Part shown: one piece after another, positions 40,381 through 50,073 of the stretch | Numbering within the stretch: position 1 is the first letter of the stretch | How the letters are laid out: each line of letters starts with the position of its first letter | Source of the DNA: Streptomyces sp. RKND-216 | GTDB taxonomy: Bacteria; Actinomycetota; Actinomycetes; Streptomycetales; Streptomycetaceae | Length of the DNA: 64,000 bases | NCBI RefSeq assembly: GCF_004795255.1 | Contig: NZ_SSBQ01000002.1 | Coordinates: 3,677,501-3,741,500 of the forward strand | Direction of reading: 5' to 3' | Notes under the pieces: model-generated | What the model was told of the DNA's origin: nothing | The model's input: the letters and a program-made list of their open reading frames with translations, nothing else | Databases searched by the model: none | Position numbers and translations under genes: made by a program

Positions 40381-42138
40381 CTATCCGGCGCAGAGGGACT
40401 TGTCGCCGGCGTTGACGGCGTCCACGGGGGCCTTGTCGGGCGCCTCCAGTTTCACGCCCGGTTCGACGAAGTCCGCGCCGAGCGTGAGGGTCATCCCCTC
40501 CTGCGGTCCGGCGTCCCCGGAGGTCTGCTTCAGCGCCGAGGAGGGCAGCCCCATCATCTCCGCCAGGGCGGCGGCCTGAGAGGCCTGGTTCGGGGCGTAT
40601 TCGAGCGTCGTCTTCTCCAGCTCCTTCGGGGCGTTGCCCGCGTTGGTGGAGAGCGGCACGCCCTGTTCGGTCTGGAGCCAGGTGAGCGTGGTCTGCGCGG
40701 ACCCGGCCGGGGCGCCGCCGTTGAGCACGTCGACCCGCACCTCGGACGCGGGCGCCTTCTCGACCTTCGACAGGTCGGCGCCCTGGTCCTTCTTCGCCTT
40801 CTTCTTGCCCTTGTCGGTCTTCGTCAGGGACTTGTCCTGCTGGACCATGCGGAAGAGCGGCTGGGCCTTGTTCGGGTCCAGTATGACCGTGTTCGGGTCC
40901 TCCGGGTTGTCCAGCACCGGCGCGGTGACGAAGCTGATGTTCTTCGTGTCGATCCGACGCAGGTCCTTGGCGAGGGCGATCAGCTTGTCCACCCCGCCGA
41001 TGCCGTCGTCCACCGTCAGCGACTTGGTGGCCACGTCCGCCAGGTCGAACAGCTTGCCCGGGTCGGTGAGGGTGTCGCTGGACTTCATCTTGCGCACCAT
41101 GGAACTCAGGAACTGCTGCTGGAGCTTGATCCGGTCCAGGTCGCTGGAGAAGCCGATCGACTTCCTCGTCCGTACGAAGGCCAGGGCCTGTTCGCCCTCG
41201 ACGACGCTGCGTCCGGCGGGGAGGTCCAGGTGGGACTTGGGGTCCTTGACGGGGTGTTCGAGGCATACCCCGACGCCACCGACGGCAGTGGAGAGTTCCT
41301 TCACCGCGTTGAAGTCCGCCAGCATGAAGTGGTTGGGCTGGACGCCCGTCACTTCATGCACCGTGCGCCAGGTGCAGCCCGGGTCCCTGCCGAACTGGCC
41401 CAGGCTGGTGTTGAAGCGCACGTTCTGGGTACCGGGGATGATCTTCTTGGAGCCGTCCTCCTGCGTCACCGGGCAGTCGGGGACGTCGACCATCAGGTCG
41501 CGCGGGATGGAGAGCACCGTGGCGTTGGAGCGGTCGGCGGAGACGTGGAAGAGCAGCGTGGTGTCGGCGTGGCCGACGCTCTCCGCGTCGCCGTAGCCGT
41601 CGTTGCCCTTGCCCTGCCGGGAGTCGGTGCCGATGAGCAGGATGTTCAGCGGGCCGTCGGAGACCGCCGGGTTGTCGATGCCGACGTCGACGGTCGTGAG
41701 GTTGCCGTTCAGCCGGTAGTACGTCCAGGCCACGCTCGCGCAGCCGACCAGCAGGAGCATGCCGAGTATGCCTCCGCCCCACTGCAGGGCGCGCTTCTTC
41801 CCGGTCGATTTCGGGCGGGGCTTGCGGCGGCTGGCGCGCGGCCCGCCGCCGTCGTCCCCGGAACGGGGGTGCTCGCCGTCGTCCTGCGGGCGGGTGCGGC
41901 GGCGTCCGCGCTGCGGCGGTACGTAGCCGTCGGTCGCCGCGCGTTGACGGTCGGTAGGCTTCGTGGAGGAGGACGTTCTCTGGCGTGGCGCCGTCATGCG
42001 GTCGCCGTTGCCGTACGTGTGGCGGGAGTTGTCGGCAGCAGGGCCCGACTGCAGTTCGTAGGTGCCGGTGCTCGGGTTGAACACCCACTGGTCTGCGGGG
42101 TCGATGTCGCCTGCGTGTCGCCGGCCTTGCGCGTCCAC
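40381..42138 (-). CDS. LCP family transferase with LytR_C domain
   Basis: A 585-residue protein. About 120 cytosolic residues (DPADQWVFNPSTGTYEL at the start is a common N-terminal patch of Streptomyces LCP proteins), TM at about 120-140 (WGGGILGMLLLVGCASVAWTYY), then the LCP domain: NILLIGTDSRQGKG, HADTTLLFHVSADRSNATVLSIPRDLMVDVPDC, FNTSLGQFGRDPGCTWRTVHEVTGVQPNHFMLADFNAVKEL and FVRTRKSIGFSSDLDRIKLQQQFLSSM. A Lys-rich linker precedes LytR_C (VRVDVLNGGAPAGSAQTTLTWL). The start is GTG at 42138; a GGAGG lies rather far upstream (12 bases), so the start is less sure than the family. Confidence 0.9.
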   Translation of the reverse strand: MDAQGRRHAGDIDPADQWVFNPSTGTYELQSGPAADNSRHTYGNGDRMTAPRQRTSSSTKPTDRQRAATDGYVPPQRGRRRTRPQDDGEHPRSGDDGGGPRASRRKPRPKSTGKKRALQWGGGILGMLLLVGCASVAWTYYRLNGNLTTVDVGIDNPAVSDGPLNILLIGTDSRQGKGNDGYGDAESVGHADTTLLFHVSADRSNATVLSIPRDLMVDVPDCPVTQEDGSKKIIPGTQNVRFNTSLGQFGRDPGCTWRTVHEVTGVQPNHFMLADFNAVKELSTAVGGVGVCLEHPVKDPKSHLDLPAGRSVVEGEQALAFVRTRKSIGFSSDLDRIKLQQQFLSSMVRKMKSSDTLTDPGKLFDLADVATKSLTVDDGIGGVDKLIALAKDLRRIDTKNISFVTAPVLDNPEDPNTVILDPNKAQPLFRMVQQDKSLTKTDKGKKKAKKDQGADLSKVEKAPASEVRVDVLNGGAPAGSAQTTLTWLQTEQGVPLSTNAGNAPKELEKTTLEYAPNQASQAAALAEMMGLPSSALKQTSGDAGPQEGMTLTLGADFVEPGVKLEAPDKAPVDAVNAGDKSLCAG

Positions 42139-42261
42139 GATTGCGAGTGTCCTCCATTGTGCGCCTGGCGCCCCGGCGAGGGGCGGACCGGATCGCTCAC
42201 CATATCCGGCGGTCCGGGCGGTCGGCGATGCCGGTGACCGGCATCGCCAGCTCCTAGTAGG

Positions 42262-43482
42262 TCAATTCCCCCCATTCCGTGCACCGTCCCCGCCGCATAC
42301 GCCGGTGGCATCGGAGGCCTCACGGTAAGGGGATTCTGGCTCCGGCGACGAGTCGGGCGTCGCTCCTGGTGTTGTGGTGTGTGTCACGCGCGCGGGTTCT
42401 CCGTCGCGCAGCCTTTCGAACAGCTGGTTTGCGGCGGGCTGTACGAGTTCGTCCCGGTTCGGGTCGAGGGTGTGGGGCTGCCGGGGCACAGTGAGGAAGT
42501 GCACCTCGCCCTCGGGCGTCTCCCGCAGGCTCCGCACCAGCCCGTACAGCTCGCGGAGCGAGTCCAGGCCCTCGTCCGCGGTCAGTGCCGACGTGGCGGC
42601 GTCGAGCAGCGGGTAGAGCTTGGACGGGTCGGTCAGCACCCCTTCCTCGCGCACCTCGTCCAGCAGCGAGGCGAGGAAGTCCTGCTGGCGGCCGATGCGT
42701 TGGGTGTCGCTGCCGTCGAAGGCCTTGCGGGCCCGCACGTAGCCGAGCGCCTGCTTGCCGTTCAGCGTCTGCCGCCCCGCCTCCAGGTCCAGGCTGGCGT
42801 CCCGGTCGTGGACGTCGTGCGGCAGGCAGACCTCGACGCCCCCGACGGCGTTCACGATGTTCTTGAAGCCCTTGAAGTCGACGATCAGGTGGTGGTCGAT
42901 CCGCACCCCGGTCAGCCTCTCCACGGTGCGGATGGTGCAGGCCGCGCCGCCGAACTGGAACGCCCAGTTGAACTGGGCGAACTGCGCCCGGGTGGTGGTG
43001 CCGTCGGACCGGCGGCACTCGGGGACGTCGACCATCAGGTCGCGCGGGATCGACACGGCGGTGGCGTGGCTGCGGTCGGCCGGCAGGTGCAGCAGGATCG
43101 TGGTGTCGCTGCGGGCGCCGATCGCGTCGCCGTAGCCGGAGTTACGCCCCTCCCGGCTGTCGGAGCCCAGCAGCAGGACGTTCCGCGTCTCGCCCGCCGT
43201 CGGGTCGGGGCGTTCGCCCGCGTGGCGGGCCAGTTCGCGGGCGGTCGAGGTGTCGGTGCGGATGTTGCCGTCGAGGTCCCGCAGCACCGCCCACGCCGTG
43301 CCGGCGCCGGTCAGCAGCGCCGCCGACGTGCCGAAGGCCACCCAGCGCAGTGCGCGGCGCCGCCGGTCCGAGGGGCGCGGCCGGGAAGCGGAGTTCGCCG
43401 GTCCGGCTTCGGTGGTCTCCGGGGAGGCCGCCGGGGTGGCGGCCGTTCCGTCGTCGCCGATGGGGCCGGTGTGCGTGGTCAC
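42262..43482 (-). CDS. LCP family transferase without LytR_C
   Basis: A 406-residue protein from GTG 43482: about 45 cytosolic residues, TM (WVAFGTSAALLTGAGTAWAVL), LCP domain with VLLLGSDSREGRNSGYGDA, RSDTTILLHLPADRSHATAVSIPRDLMVDVPEC, FNWAFQFGGAACTIRTVERLTGVRIDHHLIVDFKGFKNIVNAVGG and YVRARKAFDGSDTQRIGRQQDFLASL. An in-frame GTG at 43644 would add 54 Arg/Pro-rich residues; neither start has a clear ribosome site, and I prefer the shorter form. It is third in the tandem LCP series, with 123 bases to the next. Confidence 0.85.
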   Translation of the reverse strand: MTTHTGPIGDDGTAATPAASPETTEAGPANSASRPRPSDRRRRALRWVAFGTSAALLTGAGTAWAVLRDLDGNIRTDTSTARELARHAGERPDPTAGETRNVLLLGSDSREGRNSGYGDAIGARSDTTILLHLPADRSHATAVSIPRDLMVDVPECRRSDGTTTRAQFAQFNWAFQFGGAACTIRTVERLTGVRIDHHLIVDFKGFKNIVNAVGGVEVCLPHDVHDRDASLDLEAGRQTLNGKQALGYVRARKAFDGSDTQRIGRQQDFLASLLDEVREEGVLTDPSKLYPLLDAATSALTADEGLDSLRELYGLVRSLRETPEGEVHFLTVPRQPHTLDPNRDELVQPAANQLFERLRDGEPARVTHTTTPGATPDSSPEPESPYREASDATGVCGGDGARNGGN

Positions 43483-43745
43483 GTGGGCGTCCGTCCGTCC
43501 GGGGTTCGCTGGTGCGCGGGCGGACCGGCGCACCGCAGCGGAGCCGGGTGGCTCGGGCGGCGTGCGGACGTACGGGCGGCGCGCGGGTGGCGCAGGCGGA
43601 GTTCGGGCGCCAGGCCGCCGGGTGGCCGTACGGAAGCCGGTCACTCAGACAGACGTGCGGGACGGGCCAAGGGTTGTACGCACGGTCGCGCCGATGTGAC
43701 GCCGACGGTCGCGACGGCCCTGCCGACGAGCGTGGCGGGAGCGCG

Positions 43746-44501
43746 TCAGCCGGCGGTGTGGGTGACCCGTTCGGCGTCGCGGCGGTGCTCCAGCGCGGCG
43801 GCGTCCAGCCCGTCCGCGTTCCGGCACAGCACCACGGACGCCCCGGCGGCGAGCGGCGCGTACAGCCCGGCCGACACCCCGGCCCAGTCGTCGTACGGCA
43901 GGCGCGTCAGCAGTCGCGAGCCGGCTTCCAGGCCGAGCCCCGCCGCGTCCGCGCGTGCCCGCTCGACGAGCTGCGCCCCGGTCAGCTCCTCGCCGCCGGG
44001 GAGGACGAGCGCGGTGGTGTCGGCGTCCACCGGGGCGTACGGCGTGAAGCGGTCGCCCTGGCCGGGGACCTCCACCGCGTAGTCCGCGAAGCCCTCCGGG
44101 GGCTGCGGGAAGCGGGTGCCCATCGGCCGCAGCGCGAGGGCCACCCGTTCGCCGCCACAGGCGCGTGCCGCGTCGAGGGCGTCCGGGCCGGCGACGGCGA
44201 GATCCGCACCGGACGGGTCGCCGTGCAGGTCCACGGTCACCCCGACGGCGGAGCAGGCGAGCAGCCAGACGGCGGTCTGCCAGTGCGCCGGGAGCAGCAG
44301 CGCGAGCCGGTCGCCGGGCGCGGCGGACAGGTCGTCCTGGAGTAGGTTGCCGGTCTTCGCCACCCAATTGGCGAGGGTCGCGACGGAGAGTTCCACGCGT
44401 TCGCCGGTGGCGTCGTCGTAAAAGGTCACCAGCGGGCGCGCAGGGTCGGCGGCGAGCGCGGAAGACAGCAGGTCGGCGGGGGTGCGGTCGGTGGCGTTCA
44501 T
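43746..44501 (-). CDS. TIGR03089 family protein (truncated AMP-binding-like)
   Basis: A 251-residue actinobacterial protein resembling the N-terminal part of acyl-CoA synthetases: RPLVTFYDDATGERVELSVATLANWVAKTGNLL at the start and TALVLPGGEELTGAQLVERA where the P-loop would be. The phosphate-binding Ser/Thr/Gly loop and the C-terminal lid are missing, so adenylation activity is doubtful. ATG at 44501 starts the family-typical region; a longer frame to 44534 exists. It lies upstream of the LCP genes on the same strand and may share their transcription. Confidence 0.8.
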   Translation of the reverse strand: MNATDRTPADLLSSALAADPARPLVTFYDDATGERVELSVATLANWVAKTGNLLQDDLSAAPGDRLALLLPAHWQTAVWLLACSAVGVTVDLHGDPSGADLAVAGPDALDAARACGGERVALALRPMGTRFPQPPEGFADYAVEVPGQGDRFTPYAPVDADTTALVLPGGEELTGAQLVERARADAAGLGLEAGSRLLTRLPYDDWAGVSAGLYAPLAAGASVVLCRNADGLDAAALEHRRDAERVTHTAG

Positions 44502-44629
44502 CGGGGCCAGGTTACGCGTCCGACGGAACGTCACCCGCCGCGCGGGGCACCTGTTCGAGCGTTCCGGGGCCGACGGCGTGTCAGTTTCCGGATGGACAGA
44601 AGCGGGCTAATCGGCTCATTGTCGTATGT

Positions 44630-46188
44630 ATGCGTGCACTTCTCGCCACCTCGCTCGGTGTTCTGTCCACCGTGACTCTCCTGCTGCAGCCGGCCGCCGC
44701 GGCGGTCGCGCCCGGCGACGTCCGGACCCCCGGCGCCGCGCAGCGGGACGCGTCGCTCGCATCCCCCGTCACCGGCATGCCCGGCAGCACGCAGTCGCTG
44801 CCGCTCGCCCGAGTCGCGTCCCACGGCGACCCGACCGGTTCCCGGCGCTCGGGCAGCGCCCCGCACCCGCACGAGGCCCGTCCCGGGGAAGTGGACGGAC
44901 GAGCCGCTCCGGGAGACACGGTCGGTCTGGAACAGCGCACCGTGCGCCCCTTCTCCCTGGTCGGCATCGTCTGGCAGGACCCCGGGAGCGGCTCGACGCC
45001 GACGTGCGCATCCGTACCCGGAATGCGGCGACGGGCGACTGGTCGGGCTGGCGGACCCTCGCCACGCACAGCGAACACGCCCCGACGCCGTCCCACCGGG
45101 CCGGCGGCGAGGACGGCGCGCAGCGCGGCTCCACCCCGCCCCTGTGGGTCGGCCGTTCGGACGGCGTCCAGGTGCAGGTCCGCCCCGAGCACGGCGAACT
45201 CCCGCGCGGCCTGCGGATGGAACTGGTCGACCCCGGTGACGCCCCGGCCCGGATCGCCGACGCCGCCGGCGGACGTCCGGCCTCCGACGTACCGGGCACG
45301 AGCGCACGAGCCGGCGCTCCGCGAGGCGGCGGGGCGCAGAGCCTCGCGGAGGACGAGCCCGCGGAGAAGCAGGGCACCGAGAAGGAGCCTGCGGAGAAGC
45401 GGGCCGCCGAGAAGGCGCCCGTCGAGGAGCAGGCCGCCGAGGAGACTCCGGCCCGGGAGGAGTCGGCCGGGGAGAAGGCCGCCGCCGCGCCGGGCCGGCT
45501 GCCCGCGCTGACCATGGAGGAGACCCTGGCGGACGCGGCCGAGCACGACCTCACCCCCGAGGTGCGGGCGGCGGACGGCAAGCCGCACGTCGGGCCCCGG
45601 CCCGGCATCGTCATCCGCAGCGGCTGGGGTGCCGACGAGAGCGTGCGCGAGAGCGGCTACGCGTACGGCGACGACGTGAAGATGGCCTTCGTCCACCACA
45701 CCGCGGGCAGCAACGGCTACAGCTGCAAGGAAGCGCCCAAGGTCATCCGCGGAATCTACCGCTACCACGTCAAGAGCCTCGGCTGGCGCGACATCGGCTA
45801 CAACTTCCTCGTCGACAAGTGCGGCACCCTCTACGAGGGCCGGGCCGGCGGGGTCACCCAGCCGGTGCGCGGCGCCCACACTCTCGGCTTCAACAACGCC
45901 AGCATGGGCGTCGCCGTCCTCGGCGACTTCAGCAGCAAGAACCCGCCGAAGAAGGCCACCGACGCCATCGCCAAGCTCACCGCCTGGAAGCTCGGGCTCT
46001 ACGGCGTCAACGCCGAGGGCCGCACCCGTATGACGTCCGAGGGCGGCAAGTACAGCAAGGGCGCCAAGGTCAGGATGCGCACCATCTCCGGCCACCGGGA
46101 CGGCTTCTCCACCGCCTGCCCCGGCAAGCAGCTCTACGGGGATCTGGGCGCCGTCCGGAAGCTCGCCGCCAAGCTCCAGGGGCGCTGA
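44630..46188 (+). CDS. Secreted N-acetylmuramoyl-L-alanine amidase (PGRP-type), frame broken near 44984
   Basis: Two frames together make one protein. From ATG 44630 the first frame gives a signal peptide (MRALLATSLGVLSTVTLLLQPAAAA) and runs to VRPFSLVGIVWQDPG near 44986. The second frame, one base back, takes over with ERLDADVRIRTRNAATGDWSGW and continues to 46188: a Glu/Lys/Ala-rich linker (45340-45490), then a PGRP/Amidase_2 domain with zinc ligands in FVHHTAGSNGYSC, SGHRDGFSTACPGKQLYGDLG and the catalytic-region SLGWRDIGYNFLVDKCGTLYEGR. The join is at CCCCGGGAG (44980-44988): one missing G would explain it. A sequencing error, a real frameshift mutation or recoding are all possible. The product would cut peptidoglycan stem peptides from muramic acid. 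Confidence 0.75.
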
Positions 46189-46293
46189 CCTCGAAGGAGG
46201 CGTCCTCCCCGCGCCGACGGGCGTACTGCGGGTCGGTGGGCCGGCGGGCCGGAAGCGCTCACCCGCGGGCCGGGACGGGCGGCGCCGTCCGCA

Positions 46294-46299
46294 TAGACT
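46294..46299 (+). promoter_or_regulatory. Candidate -10 box for the nucleotidyltransferase gene
   Basis: TAGACT in the 303-bp gap after the amidase gene is the best TAnnnT match on the plus strand. It would leave a leader of about 185 bases before the GTG at 46492. I see no gene or other structure in this gap. Confidence 0.3.
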
Positions 46300-46491
46300 G
46301 GCTGCCGAACGCCCGGCGCCCGGGTCCCGGCCCCGCACGCTCCGAAGAACCGGGGCGGCGGTCGGCGTCGGCCCGGCCGGATCCCCGTCGACGGCAACCC
46401 GTCGGTCAACCCCGCGCGGCCGACGGCGCGTCCCACGTCATGCCGCGCGGCGCCGGCCCGCCGACGGCCCCGGTGTCAGGGGGGCGCAGGC

Positions 46492-47619
46492 GTGGCGGAC
46501 GAGACGGACCGGTCCCGGCAGGAAGCAGAGACGACGTTGACTGAGGCGATTCTCCTCGTCGGAGGCAAGGGCACCCGGCTGCGGCCGCTCACGGTGCACA
46601 CGCCCAAGCCGATGGTCCCGGCCGCGGGGGTGCCCTTCCTCACCCATCAGCTCGCCCGTGCCCGCGCCGCCGGGGTCGAGCACGTGGTGATGGCCACCTC
46701 CTACCTCGCGGAGGTGTTCGAGCCGTACTTCGGCGACGGCTCCGACCTCGGCCTGCACCTGGAGTACGTCACCGAGGAGGAGCCGCTGGGCACCGGCGGG
46801 GCCCTGCGCAACGTCGCCTCCCGCCTCACCTCCGGGCCGGACGAACCGGTGCTCGTCTTCAACGGCGACATTCTCACCGGCCTGGACATCCGCGCGCTGG
46901 TCCGCACGCACGCCGACACCGGAGCCGACGTGTCCCTGCACCTCACGCGGGTGGCCGACCCGCGCGCGTTCGGGCTCGTCCCGACTGACGACGACGGGCG
47001 CGTCACCGCCTTCCTGGAGAAGCCGCAGACGCCCGAGGAGATCGTCACCGACCAGATCAACGCGGGCGCGTACGTGTTCCAGCGGTCCGTGATCGACACG
47101 ATCCCCCACGACCGTCCGGTGTCCGTCGAACGCGAGACCTTTCCCGGCCTGCTCGCCGACGGCGCCCACCTCCAGGGCATGGTCGACTCCACCTACTGGC
47201 TGGACCTCGGCACCCCGCAGGCCTTCGTCCGCGGCTCCGCCGACCTGGTGCTGGGGCACGCTCCCTCGCCGGCCGTGCCGGGCCGCCGCGGCGCGTGCCT
47301 GGTGCTGGACGGAGCGACCGTCGCCGAGGACGCCAAGCTCTCCGGCGGCACCGCCGTCGGCGCGGGCGCGGTCGTCGGCACCGGAGCCCGCGTCGAGGGC
47401 AGCACCCTGCTCGACGACGCGGTCGTGGAGCCGGACGCCGTCGTACGCGACTCCTTGATCGGCGCGGGCGCGCGCATCGGTGCGCGCACCGTACTGGACG
47501 GCGCCGTCATCGGCGACCGCGCGGAGGTCGGCCCCGACAACGAGCTGCGCGACGGCATCCGCATATGGTGCGGTGCACGCATCGGGGCCGGTGCGGTGCG
47601 GTTCTCCTCCGACCAGTGA
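46492..47619 (+). CDS. Sugar-1-phosphate nucleotidyltransferase (mannose-1-phosphate guanylyltransferase-like)
   Basis: A 375-residue enzyme. The nucleotidyltransferase domain begins EAILLVGGKGTRLRPLT (G-x-G-T-R-L-R-P-L-T signature) with TPKPMVPAAGVPFL, GTGGALRN, VFNGDILTG (metal Asp) and FLEKP following. From about residue 260 a left-handed beta-helix of hexapeptide repeats (AVGAGAVVGTGARVEGSTLLDDAVVEPDAVVRDSLIGAGARIG) is typical of the ManC/GMPP-like bacterial group. It probably makes GDP-mannose from mannose-1-phosphate made by manB (59415-60779), though a glucose-1-phosphate enzyme is not excluded. GTG 46492 is the likely start; a TTG at 46537 is a weaker alternative. Confidence 0.85.
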   Translation: MADETDRSRQEAETTLTEAILLVGGKGTRLRPLTVHTPKPMVPAAGVPFLTHQLARARAAGVEHVVMATSYLAEVFEPYFGDGSDLGLHLEYVTEEEPLGTGGALRNVASRLTSGPDEPVLVFNGDILTGLDIRALVRTHADTGADVSLHLTRVADPRAFGLVPTDDDGRVTAFLEKPQTPEEIVTDQINAGAYVFQRSVIDTIPHDRPVSVERETFPGLLADGAHLQGMVDSTYWLDLGTPQAFVRGSADLVLGHAPSPAVPGRRGACLVLDGATVAEDAKLSGGTAVGAGAVVGTGARVEGSTLLDDAVVEPDAVVRDSLIGAGARIGARTVLDGAVIGDRAEVGPDNELRDGIRIWCGARIGAGAVRFSSDQ

Positions 47620-47650
47620 GCGAGAGACGCGGCGGACGTGACGTGAGGCG

Positions 47651-48664
47651 GTGGCGACGATGGCCCGACGAGGAGACAGGCCGTCCCCGGCCGACGGGCT
47701 GTCCCGGCCGAGGCCGGAGGCGCCCGGCGTGCGCCCGTCCCGGTCCGGCGTCCGCCGCCGATGGGACCCCGAAGGGCCGTACGACCTGCTGAGCAGTCTG
47801 CACGTGCTGCGTCGCGGCCCGTACGACCCCACCTGCCGGGTGGTGGACGGCGCGGTGTGGCGCACCATGCGGACGCCCGCCGGGCCGGTCACGCTGCGGA
47901 TCGCCGCCCGGGGCGGCGGGTCCGGCGTCCGCGTCGAGGCGGAGGCGTGGGGGACCGGCGCGGAATGGTCGCTGGACCGGCTTCCGGCGCTGCTCGGCGC
48001 CGACGACGACCCCGGCGCGTTCGTGGCCCACCACGACCTGCTGCGCGAGGCGCACCGCCGCAACCCCGGCCTGCGGCTCGTCCGCACCGGCCTGGTGATG
48101 GAGTCGCTGATCCCGTCGGTGCTGGAGCAGAAGGTCACCGCGGAGGAGGCGCACCGTGCCTGGCGCCGCCTGGTGCGCCGCTTCGGTGAGCCGGCACCCG
48201 GCCCGCGCGAGGACCTGCACGTCCTGCCCGCGCCGCGGACCTGGGCGCTGATTCCCTCCTGGGAGTGGCACCGCGCCGGGGTCGATTCCAAGCGCTCCGC
48301 GACGATCCTGCGTGCCGTGCAGCGCTGGTCGCGCATGGAGGAGGCCGCACGCATGGACCTCGACGCGGCGGTCGCCCGGCTCTGCGCCATCCCCGGCATC
48401 GGCCCGTGGACCGCTGCGGAGACGCTGCAGCGCAGCAACGGCGCGGCCGACGCGCTGACGGTCGGCGACCTGCACCTGCCGGGCATCGTGGGCTACGCCC
48501 TGACCGGACGCCGGGGCTGCGACGACGACGGCATGCTGGAACTGCTGGCTCCCTACGCGGCGCAGGGCCAGCGCCACCGCGCGGCCCGGCTCCTGCTCAC
48601 GACCGGCCGCATCCCGCCGCGCCGCGTGCCCAAGATGCCCCGCACCGACATCGCCACGCTCTGA
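47651..48664 (+). CDS. AlkA-like DNA-3-methyladenine glycosylase II
   Basis: A 337-residue helix-hairpin-helix DNA glycosylase. SLIPSVLEQKVTAEEAHRAWRRLVRRFGEP is the start of the glycosylase core; the HhH loop is ARLCAIPGIGPWTAAETL; the catalytic Asp is in DALTVGDLHLPGIVGYAL. It excises alkylated bases in base-excision repair. The N-terminal 110 residues (DPEGPYDLLSSLHVLRRGPYDPTCRVVDGAVWRTMRTP) form the beta-rich AlkA-type domain. GTG 47651 or ATG 47660 is the start. It lies 31 bases after the nucleotidyltransferase gene, so the two are probably co-transcribed despite unrelated roles. Confidence 0.87.
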   Translation: MATMARRGDRPSPADGLSRPRPEAPGVRPSRSGVRRRWDPEGPYDLLSSLHVLRRGPYDPTCRVVDGAVWRTMRTPAGPVTLRIAARGGGSGVRVEAEAWGTGAEWSLDRLPALLGADDDPGAFVAHHDLLREAHRRNPGLRLVRTGLVMESLIPSVLEQKVTAEEAHRAWRRLVRRFGEPAPGPREDLHVLPAPRTWALIPSWEWHRAGVDSKRSATILRAVQRWSRMEEAARMDLDAAVARLCAIPGIGPWTAAETLQRSNGAADALTVGDLHLPGIVGYALTGRRGCDDDGMLELLAPYAAQGQRHRAARLLLTTGRIPPRRVPKMPRTDIATL

Positions 48665-48672
48665 GGCGGGGA

Positions 48673-48708
48673 GCGCCGGGCCGGGGAGGGGCAGCCGACG
48701 CCCGGCGC
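48673..48708. terminator. Candidate terminator between AlkA-like and fbiB genes
   Basis: A perfect 9-bp stem (48673-48681 with 48700-48708) and an 18-base loop lie between convergent stops at 48664 and 48730. Confidence 0.5.
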
Positions 48709-48729
48709 ACCGGAGCGGCCGGGGACGTC

Positions 48730-50073
48730 TCAGCGCACCACCGTGAACGCCTCGGCGCTCCGTGCCGGCCGTGCCTTCGGTGCGCCCGCCGCGTGACCGA
48801 TCGCCACCGCGCCCATCGGCTCCCACGTCCCGGGCAGCTCGAGCACCTCGCGCACCACGTCGCGGCAGAACATCGTCGAGGAGATCCACGCCGACCCGAG
48901 CTGCTCGCCGGCCAGCGCCACCAGGAAGTTCTGGATGCCCGCACCGTGGGCGACGACGAACATCTCGCGTTCGGCGGTGGCCCGACGTGCGTCCGGGTAG
49001 GTGTGCGACCCGTCCGCCACCATGCACGGCACCGCCAGGTAAGGCGCGTTGCGCAGCACGTCGCCGCGCCGCACGCGCTTGGCGATGCTCTCCTCGCTCC
49101 TGCCGTCGGCCTGCAGGTCGGCGATCCAGGCGTCCCGCATCGCGTCCAGCAGCCGCAGCCGCGACGCCTCGGACTCCAGCAGGACGAACCGCCAGGGCGT
49201 GGTGTGGTGCGGCGCGGGTGCGGTGACGGCCGCCGCGACGGCCCGGCGCACCGCCGCGCCGTCCACCGGCTCGTCGGTGAACTCGCGCACGGTGCGCCGC
49301 CCGGTCACCGCCTCCCGTACGGCCTCGGAGGTGCCGAGCCGGAACATGTCCAGCGCCGCGTCCCGTACGAGGGGCTGCGCCGTGGTGTCCCGGTCTCCGG
49401 CGCCGAGCACGTGCCGCCCCATGCCGCGCACGACCGCGACCGGTCGCCCGTCGGCCTTGCCCTTCACCAGTTCGCCAGCCGCGGCCAGTTCGTCGCCGAC
49501 GGCGGTGACCGTGACGCCCAGCGGATTGCCGTACGAGTCGACGCCGCCGCGCAGATCCTCCAGGACGCGCACGCCGGCCGCGCCGATCGCCACGTCGGTT
49601 TGCCCCTCGCGCCAGGGGCGTCCGAAGGTGTCGGTGACGACGACGCCCACTCGCGCGCCCAGTACGTCGTACAGGCCGTCCCGGATACGGGCGGCGGAAT
49701 CGTCGGGGTCCTCGGGCAGCAACAGCACGGTTCCGGCCGGGGTGTTGGACGCGTCGACGCCCGCGGCGGCCATCACGAAGCCGTGCCGGGTCTCGACGAT
49801 CCGCGCAGGCCCGCGTCGTGCGACGACGCGTACGGTCTCGGCGTCGATGGAGGCCTCCCGGTCGTCGGCGGCGACCGTACGGCCTTCCGCCTTGCTGACG
49901 ATCTTCGAGGTGACGACGAGTACGTCGCCGTCCATCAGGCCGTCGAGGCCCTCGGCCGCGGCCGCTTCGGCGATCAGCTTCACCAGGTCGTCGCCCTCGC
50001 GCACCTCGGGGATTCCGGGCAGCGCCCAGACGCGGTAGCCGGGGCGGGCGTCGCGGTGCTCCGGCGCGGTCAT
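48730..50073 (-). CDS. fbiB: Coenzyme F420 biosynthesis bifunctional protein FbiB
   Basis: A 447-residue fusion. Residues about 10-245 are the CofE F420-0:gamma-L-glutamyl ligase domain ([80 protein letters not shown]). Residues about 255-447 are a nitroreductase-fold FMN domain ([60 protein letters not shown]) that reduces dehydro-F420-0. Together they add the glutamate tail and complete the deazaflavin cofactor. ATG 50073 overlaps the fbiA stop by 4 bases, so translation is coupled. Confidence 0.96.
   Translation of the reverse strand: MTAPEHRDARPGYRVWALPGIPEVREGDDLVKLIAEAAAAEGLDGLMDGDVLVVTSKIVSKAEGRTVAADDREASIDAETVRVVARRGPARIVETRHGFVMAAAGVDASNTPAGTVLLLPEDPDDSAARIRDGLYDVLGARVGVVVTDTFGRPWREGQTDVAIGAAGVRVLEDLRGGVDSYGNPLGVTVTAVGDELAAAGELVKGKADGRPVAVVRGMGRHVLGAGDRDTTAQPLVRDAALDMFRLGTSEAVREAVTGRRTVREFTDEPVDGAAVRRAVAAAVTAPAPHHTTPWRFVLLESEASRLRLLDAMRDAWIADLQADGRSEESIAKRVRRGDVLRNAPYLAVPCMVADGSHTYPDARRATAEREMFVVAHGAGIQNFLVALAGEQLGSAWISSTMFCRDVVREVLELPGTWEPMGAVAIGHAAGAPKARPARSAEAFTVVR

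Noticed and set aside
44626..44985. ATG at 44626 as the true start of the amidase in its catalytic frame
   Set aside because: The resulting first 120 residues are Arg/Pro/Ser-rich shadow sequence with no signal peptide, while the overlapping frame from 44630 gives a textbook signal peptide and the expected beta-domain.
44980..44988. Canonical -1 slippery heptamer explaining the amidase frame change
   Set aside because: CCC GGG is read in the wrong register for X-XXY-YYZ; only P-site slippage on C is possible, so a missing base is the simpler explanation.
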